NCBI GenBank assembly: GCA_964353875.1
Contig: CAYGXU010000130.1
Coordinates: 1 to 8,130 of the forward strand
DNA: 8,130 nucleotides
Source of the DNA: MGNI01 sp964353875
Lineage (GTDB): Bacteria; Chloroflexota; Anaerolineae; Anaerolineales; E44-bin32
Direction of reading: 5' to 3'
Shown piece by piece: positions 1 to 5,919 of this stretch (positions are counted from its first letter, which is position 1; every line of letters begins with the position of its first letter). Under the pieces are notes generated by a model. The model did not search any database. It had not been told where the DNA came from and saw only the letters and a program-made list of their open reading frames with translations. Position numbers and translations under genes: made by a program.

Positions 1-33
1 GATTATTGCTCCAGCTATATGATTGCTTGGCCT

Positions 34-119
34 ACCCCCCTCTTATCCCCCCATTTGCGCCTTGTGGACTCAGCCTAATCATGGGTGTGCAGGCGCAAAT
101 GGGGGGATGATAGGGGGGT
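34..119. repeat. Long imperfect inverted repeat (hairpin)
   Basis: Arms 34-62 and 91-119 pair over 29 positions with one mismatch (42/111) and one G-T wobble (44/109), around a 28-nt loop. The left arm holds two runs of six C and the right arm two matching runs of six G. The outer flanks (30-34 and 122-126) can pair further across a short bulge. No T-tract follows, so it is not a standard intrinsic terminator. It could be a REP or MITE-like element or a strong 3' hairpin of a gene to the left. No target-site duplication or transposase is visible. Confidence 0.75.
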
Positions 120-126
120 CATAGGC

Positions 127-308
127 GAATCGGAATAAAAATGATGTGGCTGAGCAGAAATCTTTGCTAGAGAAATCCGACTTTAGAAGGTCATTTCGGC
201 AAGAAGGATGAGTTGCCGAAATATTCGGGCAGACTTTAAATCGGGGAAAACGATGATTGTCACGATACTGCCAAAATCGAAAGACCCTTTCACTTCATTG
301 GGGGGAGA
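127..308. other. Non-coding region upstream of the BMC operon
   Basis: No open reading frame here has a convincing start, ribosome binding site or recognisable protein. Together with the hairpin before it and the promoter and leader after it, it forms the 543-bp region ahead of the first shell gene. The only clear structure is the dyad at 193-222. Confidence 0.5.
193..222. promoter_or_regulatory. Perfect 10-bp dyad, possible operator
   Basis: ATTTCGGCAA (193-202) is repeated exactly as its reverse complement TTGCCGAAAT (213-222), separated by 10 nt. It lies about 90 bp upstream of the predicted -35 box of the BMC operon. Neither strand shows a T-tract after it, which argues against a terminator and leaves regulator binding as the better guess. 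No regulator gene is visible in the window. Confidence 0.4.
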
Positions 309-337
309 TTGACTGAAATTCAATAATACTGTATGAT
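309..337 (+). promoter_or_regulatory. Predicted sigma70-type promoter of the BMC operon
   Basis: TTGACT (309-314) and TATGAT (332-337) are separated by exactly 17 nt. Each box differs from the bacterial housekeeping consensus at one position. Transcription would start near 344 and leave a leader of about 200 nt before the first shell gene. A second TATAAT at 354-359 has no -35 partner. This is a sequence match only. Confidence 0.6.
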
Positions 338-404
338 GAGCATGTTTCTTCAGTATAATTGAACGTTTTTGAGCCCTATGAACGATGTGTGCCATGATGG
401 GAAC

Positions 405-447
405 CCTATTTTCAGATAGGCCTCTTATTTTCCATAAGGGAGATAGG
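405..447 (+). promoter_or_regulatory. Leader hairpins with alternative pairing
   Basis: CCTAT (405-409) can pair with ATAGG at 416-420 or with a second ATAGG at 443-447, because GATAGG occurs twice (415-420 and 442-447). Between them, 422-428 pairs with 434-440 as a 7-bp stem with one wobble and a 5-nt loop. The stems are short. They could give mutually exclusive folds in the leader mRNA, but this does not match any riboswitch class I recognise. Confidence 0.2.
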
Positions 448-543
448 ATATCCAGCGTAGAAAAGGCTCTCATCTCGATTCGGGTTCTCAACAGCGAAAA
501 CACGGAAAGACCTTTTAGGAACTAGTTATTTGGGAGGAGTACG

Positions 544-861
544 ATGAAATTTAAATATCCAATGAATGCGTTAGGCATGGTCGAGACTAGAGGAGTGGTC
601 GCTTCGATCGATGCTGCTGATGCCATGACGAAGGCAGGGCATGTGATCCTTGTCGGGCAGGAGGAGATTGGTGGCGGCTACGTCGTGATCTATGTGCGCG
701 GCGAAGTGGGCGCGGTAAAAGCCGCCGTGGATGCTGGCGCAGCAGCTGCCAAACGTACTGGGGAACTCGTGGCCGCGCACGTGATCGCCAGGCCACATGA
801 TAAACTCGAATATTTGTTGCCACGCGGCGAGGAGAAGGTCGTTCGCGCCTATAAGGATTGA
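544..861 (+). CDS. BMC-H shell hexamer protein (PduA/PduJ-like)
   Basis: This 105-residue protein is a single-domain shell protein that should form the hexagonal tiles of a microcompartment facet. The BMC domain spans about residues 8-90, with the family signatures GMVET (11-15), AADAM (24-28), VRGEVGAVKAA (51-61) and ARPH (82-85). By alignment with PduA, K30 matches the lattice lysine K26 and R83 the edge arginine R79. The pore loop is EIGGGY (41-46), so a glycine sits at the PduA Ser40 position and the pore rim is small and uncharged. The ATG follows GGAGG (533-537) by 6 nt. It is the first gene of the operon, 26 nt before the trimer gene. The family assignment is very secure; what passes the pore is unknown. 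Confidence 0.97.
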   Translation: MKFKYPMNALGMVETRGVVASIDAADAMTKAGHVILVGQEEIGGGYVVIYVRGEVGAVKAAVDAGAAAAKRTGELVAAHVIARPHDKLEYLLPRGEEKVVRAYKD

Positions 862-887
862 CGCTATCCTAGAAGGGAGCAAAGGAA

Positions 888-1502
888 ATGGAACTAAGGA
901 CCTATCTCATGGTGGATGATCTTCAGCCTCAATATGCGGCATTAACGGGGAAGATGTTTGTCGGATCGGTAGTTGTGGAGGATATGTCTCAGCTTTTCAT
1001 TGAGGTTGCACCTGCTTGTGACATCTACCAAATTGCCGATGCTGCCTTAAAGGCGGCGGAAGTATACCCAGGCGGACTGAGCGTGGAGCGTGAATATGGC
1101 ACACTGGTGGTGCACTCGGATCGCCAAGAATCGGTACGAGCGGCTGGCGCGGCAGCATTACGGCTCATGAATCTGAGCGAGACCGATCGTGTGAAACCCA
1201 GCGTGGTCTCTTCGAAGATGGTTACCGCCATCGACCCCTATATGGCGCAACGGATTAACAAGAGCTCCATGGGAGGGCTACTGTTAAAGGGGCAGACGCT
1301 ATGTGTATTGGAAGTCCGTCCAGCAGCCTACGTGGTTTTGGCTGCCAACGAAGCCGAGAAAGCAGCCAATATCACCCTGATCCACTACCGTGATACGGGA
1401 GCGTTTGGTCGTTTATATATCTCCGGCACTGAGACGGAAGTGGGGATTGGTCGTGAGGCAGCCATCCGACATGTAGAAGCATTGGTGGGGCGGGAAGGTT
1501 GA
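888..1502 (+). CDS. BMC-T tandem-domain shell trimer, double-stacked type
   Basis: This 204-residue protein carries two BMC domains in tandem (about residues 1-100 and 101-204). It should form pseudohexameric trimers in the facets. The start MELRTY, the motif LQPQYAA (12-18), IEVAP (38-42), VVSS (106-109), GQTLCVLEVRPAAY (135-148) and AANEAEKAA (152-160) match, from memory, the double-stacked trimers related to CsoS1D and a Haliangium ochraceum BMC-T. Glu67-Arg68 in VEREYG resemble the Glu-Arg pair that gates the CsoS1D pore, so an opening pore for larger metabolites is a reasonable inference. AAGGGAG (873-879) lies 8 nt before the ATG. The small gene that follows starts after a 40-nt gap. 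Confidence 0.95.
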   Translation: MELRTYLMVDDLQPQYAALTGKMFVGSVVVEDMSQLFIEVAPACDIYQIADAALKAAEVYPGGLSVEREYGTLVVHSDRQESVRAAGAAALRLMNLSETDRVKPSVVSSKMVTAIDPYMAQRINKSSMGGLLLKGQTLCVLEVRPAAYVVLAANEAEKAANITLIHYRDTGAFGRLYISGTETEVGIGREAAIRHVEALVGREG

Positions 1503-1542
1503 TCAGGATAGCTTCCTGTAAATCCCATTAAGGGTGAATGAT

Positions 1543-1923
1543 ATGGCAAAAGAATATGTAACCGCCAGGGATATTGAGGAACTTGCAATTCGAGGTATAC
1601 GCGAGATCCCTGCCAGCGACGATCTCATTTTCACTGACCTTGCCAGAGATCGTGCCGCCACACTGGGAGTGCTCATTGTCCGCCCCGGGGAGCGGGGGAG
1701 TATGAGAGATTCACCAGAGCCATATCGATCGACGGCAAGTTCGATGGCGAAGTTGGCTTCCATTGCGAATATTGGCCTTAAGCCTTCCGGGTGTTTGCAT
1801 TCTCATATCCCTCAAGAACCTTCATCAGTCCAGGCGGTGTCGTCCCAGCCAGCAGAGCTCACGCCTAAAAGCGGAAGCTTGGTTGAGCGTTTGGTTGAAG
1901 CCGTCCGTCAATTAGGTCGTTAA
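1543..1923 (+). CDS. BMC-associated small protein with C-terminal encapsulation-like helix
   Basis: This 126-residue protein matches no enzyme family I know. Residues 5-47 (YVTARDIEEL, then a central LARDRAATLGV) resemble the short 'T-x-x-D-[IV] ... LT-x-x-A-x-D-x-A-x-x-x-G-[IV]' segment I recall near the N-termini of EutQ, EutT and other BMC-associated proteins. Residues 48-110 form a Ser/Pro-rich linker of low predicted order. Residues 111-126 form a probable amphipathic helix with L113, V114, L117, V118, V121 and L124 on one face, as in encapsulation peptides. The ATG at 1543 is chosen over the GTG at 1534 because AAGGG (1530-1534) is well spaced from it. Lying among shell genes, it may tether cargo to the shell. 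The role is inferred. Confidence 0.75.
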   Translation: MAKEYVTARDIEELAIRGIREIPASDDLIFTDLARDRAATLGVLIVRPGERGSMRDSPEPYRSTASSMAKLASIANIGLKPSGCLHSHIPQEPSSVQAVSSQPAELTPKSGSLVERLVEAVRQLGR

Positions 1924-1950
1924 GCAGAGTATGCTGGTAAGGAGGTTTTC

Positions 1951-2241
1951 ATGATCATTGGTAAAGTGATCGGTTCAGCGGTCTCAACCCTGAAAGATCA
2001 GCGGCTACAGGCAAAAACATTGCTCCTGGTGTGCCCTGCTGATCACAAGGGCGAGGTGAGAGGCGATCCAATCCTGGCGGTCGATTTAGTTGGGGCGGGT
2101 GAGGGTGAGGTGGTGTTCCTAGTACAGGGGAGCACCGCTCGTGTGGCAGTTGGCTCCCAGGACATGCCTGCAGATGCTGCTATTGTTGGAATCATCGACG
2201 TTTTGAGTGTTGAAGGTCAAACGACTTACTTTAAAAGCTAA
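1951..2241 (+). CDS. BMC-P vertex pentamer (EutN/CcmL family)
   Basis: This 96-residue protein has the length and motifs of the EutN/CcmL/CsoS4 family, whose pentamers cap the vertices of the icosahedral shell. It begins with GKVIGSAVSTLKD (4-16), continues with AVDLVGAGEGEVVF (43-56) and QGSTAR (59-64), and ends with PADAAIVGIIDVL (73-85). All are typical pentamer signatures. GGAGG (1941-1945) lies 5 nt before the ATG and is part of a near-perfect AAGGAGGT, the strongest ribosome binding site in the operon. That is unexpected for a vertex protein, which is needed in few copies (12 pentamers per shell). It is the only pentamer gene in the window. Confidence 0.96.
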   Translation: MIIGKVIGSAVSTLKDQRLQAKTLLLVCPADHKGEVRGDPILAVDLVGAGEGEVVFLVQGSTARVAVGSQDMPADAAIVGIIDVLSVEGQTTYFKS

Positions 2242-2291
2242 GCCCTTCCCGGTTCTCCAGATTAACACGGGTTGGGTAAGAGGAGGAATAG

Positions 2292-2624
2292 ATGCCATCA
2301 AGCGATTCAAGACAAAGTGAGATGGATGTGTTATCCGCAGTGACGCGTGCCCTAGGCATGGTAGAGACTCTGGGTGGCGTGGCGAGCATCGAGGCTGCCG
2401 ATGCCATGCTCAAAGCCGCAAATGTCACGCTGTTAGAGCGGCGACCTACGGGAGGCGGGTACATCGCTGTACTGGTTCGAGGGGATGTAGGTGCAACCAC
2501 GACGGCCGTAGCAGCCGGGGCTGCTGCTGCCCGACGCATCGGTACGGTGGTCGCCACAGGTGTTATCCCCAATCCTCATCTGGATCTGGAGGATATCCTT
2601 CCTGAACCTGTTACGCTCTCATAG
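2292..2624 (+). CDS. Second BMC-H shell hexamer protein
   Basis: This 110-residue hexamer-forming shell protein has the BMC domain at about residues 19-104 (ALGMVET 20-26, EAADAM 34-39, VRGDVGAT 62-69, IPNPH 92-96). It is a paralogue of the first BMC-H. It carries an extra polar N-terminal tail of about 17 residues and a pore loop RPTGGGY (51-57). K41 matches the PduA lattice lysine and N44 matches PduA N29, but the conserved edge arginine (PduA R79) is replaced by N93, which may change how it packs with neighbours. AGGAGG (2281-2286) lies 5 nt before the ATG. It follows the pentamer gene by 50 nt and precedes the enzyme genes. Confidence 0.96.
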   Translation: MPSSDSRQSEMDVLSAVTRALGMVETLGGVASIEAADAMLKAANVTLLERRPTGGGYIAVLVRGDVGATTTAVAAGAAAARRIGTVVATGVIPNPHLDLEDILPEPVTLS

Positions 2625-2706
2625 TTGATTGCACACTTTAGAATGAGCTGCAGGTAAACGCTCTTGGCGGTTCTGGCTGCCCGTGAAATCCCGTATGGAG
2701 GTGTCT

Positions 2707-3579
2707 GTGAGCGTTGCAGGAAGAGTTACCATTGATTCTTTGCGTGCCAAGAAAATTCGCAATGAAGCCATTACCATGCTTACCGCCTATGACTTTCCAA
2801 TGGCGAGACTGCTCCATCGGGCGGGAATTGACATTATTTTGGTCAGCGATGCCCTTGGCACCGTTGGGTTAGGACGTCCAGAAGCGGTTTCGGTCACGGT
2901 GGATGAGATGATCTATCACACTCAAGCTTGCCGCAATGGCGCCGGCACCTGCATGGTCGTCACAACTATGCCATTTGGCAGTTATAACAATGGGATAGAG
3001 GCTGTGTCCAATGCCACACGCATCATGAAAGAGGGTAAGGCGGACGCTGTTCATCTTGAAGGCACCTGTGAGGACGCGCCTACGATCAAGGCGATTATCC
3101 AATCCGGCATCCCTGTCATGGGGCACATCGGCATTATCAAGCAGAAAATTGTACGCAGCGGTGTATTTCGTATTCAAGGCCGGACGGCATCTGAAGCTGT
3201 TGAAGTTGTGAAAGATGCACTCAATATGGTGCAGGCGGGTGTCTTCGCGCTCGTTTTGGAGTGCGTTCCAAGTCCATTAGCAGAGGCGATCACGCGTGCA
3301 GTGGAGGTGCCCACCATTGGAATCGGCGCCGGTTCAGCCTGTGATGGACAGGGTCTCGTGAGTCAAGACATGCTCGGACTATATAAGGAATTATCCCCCA
3401 GGTTTTTAAAGGTTTATGCTGATCTCGAGACGGTCATCCTGCAGGCAGTATCAGCTTTTCATCAAGATGTCCAGCACGGAATATTCCCTGGTCCTGAGCA
3501 TGCCTATTCGATTTCCGAGGAGGAATTGACCCAACTTGTTGATGTACTCCAAGACGGAGTAAGAGCGGACAAACTGTAA
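2707..3579 (+). CDS. Divergent PanB-family enzyme (ketopantoate hydroxymethyltransferase-like)
   Basis: This 290-residue protein aligns along its whole length with PanB, a metal-dependent TIM-barrel enzyme that adds a hydroxymethyl group to 2-oxoisovalerate. Seen: MLTAYD (24-29), D48 (E. coli D45), E118 (E114), GHIG with H140 (H136), ECVP with catalytic-base equivalent E185 (E181), and IGIGAG (204-209). However, metal ligand D84 is T87, K112 is H116, S46 is A49, and the usual G-H/Y-D-S/N-T-L-P loop reads GRPEAVS. It therefore probably uses another substrate or reaction. A C-terminal tail (270-285) could form an amphipathic helix, although some ordinary PanB proteins have similar tails. GTG at 2707 is chosen because GGAGG (2697-2701) is 5 nt upstream; GTG 2683 and ATG 2695 are alternatives. 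Confidence 0.85.
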   Translation: MSVAGRVTIDSLRAKKIRNEAITMLTAYDFPMARLLHRAGIDIILVSDALGTVGLGRPEAVSVTVDEMIYHTQACRNGAGTCMVVTTMPFGSYNNGIEAVSNATRIMKEGKADAVHLEGTCEDAPTIKAIIQSGIPVMGHIGIIKQKIVRSGVFRIQGRTASEAVEVVKDALNMVQAGVFALVLECVPSPLAEAITRAVEVPTIGIGAGSACDGQGLVSQDMLGLYKELSPRFLKVYADLETVILQAVSAFHQDVQHGIFPGPEHAYSISEEELTQLVDVLQDGVRADKL

Positions 3580-3611
3580 TCAAAACAAATCATTCCGTTA
3601 AGCGAGAAAGC

Positions 3612-4850
3612 ATGGATCATCTCAACCCCGAGGAACTTATGCGGACATTTGATGAGCAATTGAGCGCCATTCCTGGTGGGACCTCACTTCACCCGGCCGT
3701 ATTGCGCAATATGCAACGACCCTATGTCAATCCCTGGTCACAGGAATTCGTGACCTACTTTGAAGAGACAGTCTCGTTGTTAAAACGCCTCTACAATACG
3801 CGCAACGATGTGCTTGTGATGATTGGGCCGATACGATTGGCAATGGATGCTATTATTTGTAGCCTCTTAGAGCCAGGAGAGAAGGCAGCTGCGATTGCCG
3901 TTCATGGCTATTGGAGTGAGCTATTCACCATCATGGCAAAGGCTCATGGTGCGATCCCCATCATCCTGGAAGGGAAGTGGGGTCTTCCCATCGATACTAA
4001 CATGATCCAACGGCAGCTCGATTCGATGCGGAATGAGAATATCAAGACCTTATTCGTTACCCATGTCGAGACCTCGACTGGGATCGCCAACCCGATCGAG
4101 CAGTTAGGCAGGATCGCCGAAGAAAGAGGCTTAATCTATGTGGTTGATTCTGCTCAAACCTTGGGGGGAATGGAAGTGCGTGTCGATGACTGGGGGATCG
4201 ATTTCTGCATCAGTGGGAATCACAAGTGCATGTCAACCCCGGCAGGATTGGCGTATATCGCTATCAGTGATCGCGGTTGGCAAGCGATGGAACGACGTAA
4301 GACAGCGATACAAGGCTGGTTCACCAGTTTATTGGTTTGGCGTGAGGTATGGTTGAAGCGCCAGAGCGGCTATTTCACATTTCCGGTAAGTGTGCTCTTC
4401 GGCTTACGAGCAGCGTTGGATCAGATGTTTGCACCGGGTTTGGACAACCTTTATCTGCGTTATCAAATCGTTTCCAAAGCGATCCGCTATGGCGCAAGTG
4501 CATTAGGGTTGGAGTTGGTACCTTCAGGTCATCAGTGTCCAGGATGCGACGCGAAGAATCACTATTGCGCCGATACGGTCACAGCGATCCGTTATCCCCC
4601 CCAAATCCATCATGAGGATTTCGCCAAGCTTATGCATGAAAAGTATAATATTTCTATTGCTGGTACTTATGGTCCATTGTCAGGGGTGGCCTTCCGTGTT
4701 GGACCCACGGGCCTGATGCAAATTCGACGTGAATTCACACTCAACTTAATCAGTTGTATGGGGATGGTCTTGCGGCAATTGGGTTTTAGTACCAATATTG
4801 ATCAGGCGTTGGCTGTAACGGATGCCATTCTAACGGGGCTTCCATCCTAG
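3612..4850 (+). CDS. Class V PLP-dependent aminotransferase (AGAT/PucG-like)
   Basis: This 412-residue fold-type I enzyme resembles alanine-glyoxylate and ureidoglycine-glyoxylate aminotransferases. Seen: the entry motif IPGGTSLHP (20-28), HVETSTG (151-157), VVDSAQTLGG (177-186) with PLP-nitrogen partner D179, the Schiff-base lysine K205 in SGNHK, and carboxylate-binding R362 in FRVGPTG. Oddities are IGPIRLAMDA (71-80) where relatives have a Gly-Ser-Gly-Thr-type phosphate loop, Pro364-Thr365 where many relatives have HM, and a cluster H307, C309, C312, H317, C319 that could bind metal. It starts 32 nt after the PanB-like gene. The ribosome binding site before 3612 is weak; ATG 3639 follows GAGG by 5 nt and may be the true start. 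The substrate is unknown. Confidence 0.88.
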   Translation: MDHLNPEELMRTFDEQLSAIPGGTSLHPAVLRNMQRPYVNPWSQEFVTYFEETVSLLKRLYNTRNDVLVMIGPIRLAMDAIICSLLEPGEKAAAIAVHGYWSELFTIMAKAHGAIPIILEGKWGLPIDTNMIQRQLDSMRNENIKTLFVTHVETSTGIANPIEQLGRIAEERGLIYVVDSAQTLGGMEVRVDDWGIDFCISGNHKCMSTPAGLAYIAISDRGWQAMERRKTAIQGWFTSLLVWREVWLKRQSGYFTFPVSVLFGLRAALDQMFAPGLDNLYLRYQIVSKAIRYGASALGLELVPSGHQCPGCDAKNHYCADTVTAIRYPPQIHHEDFAKLMHEKYNISIAGTYGPLSGVAFRVGPTGLMQIRREFTLNLISCMGMVLRQLGFSTNIDQALAVTDAILTGLPS

Positions 4851-5003
4851 GCGTTAATGTGTGGGGTTAGATTTTTTCCTCTGGTCGTCCAGGATGGGAA
4901 AAGACGAATTTTCGGACGATCATCCCTAAAAAGGATATGGCTCCTTATTAGTTATTGGCTAATCAATATAGTTATGAGTTCCTATCTCTGCGGAAATGTC
5001 TAT

Positions 5004-5070
5004 CAGACAGGTGATGAAAAGCATAGCTGTAATATTATTGCAGACAGGTAACTCGTGCCAGGTGACCTGT
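5004..5070. promoter_or_regulatory. CAGGT box cluster, possible operator
   Basis: CAGACAGGT occurs twice, at 5004-5012 and 5041-5049. The perfect palindrome CAGGTGACCTG follows at 5059-5069. ACAGGT (5044-5049) also pairs with ACCTGT (5065-5070). The clustering ahead of the DUF1028 gene suggests binding sites for a dimeric regulator; this is inferred from pattern alone. Confidence 0.35.
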
Positions 5071-5116
5071 AGATGGCCTAGTAAGTTATGAAAAAATATC
5101 TTTTACTAGGCTATCT
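5071..5116. repeat. Strong 14-bp hairpin before the DUF1028 gene
   Basis: Positions 5071-5084 pair with 5103-5116 over 14 bp, with a single G-T wobble (5075/5112) and an 18-nt loop that contains a run of six A. The core arms are GCCTAGTAA and TTACTAGGC. No T-tract follows on the plus strand. It may end the aminotransferase transcript, stabilise mRNA or act as an operator. Confidence 0.5.
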
Positions 5117-5193
5117 GTCCATGTCCCAAGATACGATCATTTTCGCTTTTTGTGATTACATGTGAGATGACGTCCTTAAAAGGAGATGAGAGA

Positions 5194-5919
5194 ATGATGT
5201 CGTTTCGTTTCGGCACCTTTTCAATTGTCGGTTGTTGCCCCCGTACGAAACAACTTGGTGTAGCCACTTGTACTGCAGCTTTTGCAGTTGGAGCTTTCGT
5301 GCCGCACGCACGCGCGCACATCGGTGCGGTTGCCACGCAAGCCTTCACCAATCCCTACCTCGGGCTGCAGTCCTTGGATGGTTTGGAAAAAGGGATGATG
5401 CCCCAGGATGTGATAACACAAGTGATCGCGGGAGATCAAGGTAGGGAATTACGACAACTCGCAATGGTCGATGTGCAGGGTCGTAGCGCAGCTCACACAG
5501 GCAAAGAAAATGACCATTGGGCCGGTCATCTTACGGGGCCCTTTTTTGCTGCTGCTGGGAATATCCTGACAGGTCCTGAGGTCGTCGAGGCAATGGTCGA
5601 GGTGTTCCAAAGTGGCGTTTCTCAACCTCTGGGTGAGAGACTCATGCGATCATTAGAGGCGGGTGAACGGGTTGGAGGGGATCGAAGGGGAAGGCAGTCA
5701 GCTGTTATGTATGTTGTGGGGGATGAGGATTATGGATACGTGGATCTGCGAGTTGACGACCATGCTGATCCCATTAGTGAGTTGCGCCGCCTGTGGCAAA
5801 TCTACCAGAAAGACCTTGAGCCGGCGATGTCACTTTTCCCCTCCAAAGCGAATCCGGCGGGAGAGCTCGACCGAGCTGTCTGGTTAGGCACAAAAAGTCC
5901 GCCCGGGGACAGGGGCTGA
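5194..5919 (+). CDS. DUF1028 family protein (Ntn-hydrolase superfamily)
   Basis: This 241-residue protein matches DUF1028 along its length: TFSIVG (8-13), LGVAT (21-25), AVGAFVPHARAHIGAVATQAF (31-51), QGRSAAHTG (95-103), GNILTGPEVVEAM (122-134), GGDRRGRQSA (161-170) and YVDLRVDDH (182-190). The family has an Ntn-hydrolase fold but no settled reaction; amide or peptide-like hydrolysis is the expectation. T8 sits where many members have their first residue after Met, preceded by G7, so Gly-Thr autocleavage of a 7-residue leader is possible. ATG 5194 is chosen because AGGAG (5181-5185) lies 8 nt upstream; the frame is also open from 5152. It sits 343 bp after the aminotransferase, so joint transcription is unproven. 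Confidence 0.88.
   Translation: MMSFRFGTFSIVGCCPRTKQLGVATCTAAFAVGAFVPHARAHIGAVATQAFTNPYLGLQSLDGLEKGMMPQDVITQVIAGDQGRELRQLAMVDVQGRSAAHTGKENDHWAGHLTGPFFAAAGNILTGPEVVEAMVEVFQSGVSQPLGERLMRSLEAGERVGGDRRGRQSAVMYVVGDEDYGYVDLRVDDHADPISELRRLWQIYQKDLEPAMSLFPSKANPAGELDRAVWLGTKSPPGDRG

Larger units (their letters stand above)
4851..5193. other. Intergenic region with several inverted repeats
   Basis: These 343 bp hold no convincing gene. A weak nested hairpin (4885-4890 with 4914-4919, inner stem 4898-4902 with 4909-4913) lies after the aminotransferase but lacks a T-tract. The part from 5004 to 5116 carries repeated CAGGT boxes and a strong hairpin, listed separately. I see no good -35/-10 pair for the next gene. 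Confidence 0.5.

Noticed and set aside
183..503. 106-codon open frame on the minus strand upstream of the shell genes
   Set aside because: GTG start without a ribosome binding site, no recognisable motif, and it overlaps the predicted promoter and leader of the BMC operon.
2707..3579. Simple annotation as pantothenate-pathway PanB
   Set aside because: No panC or panD nearby, several key residues are replaced, and the gene is embedded in a shell-protein operon.
4857..5051. 64-codon plus-strand frame after the aminotransferase
   Set aside because: No ribosome binding site, unusual composition, no family resemblance, and it runs into the repeat-rich control region.
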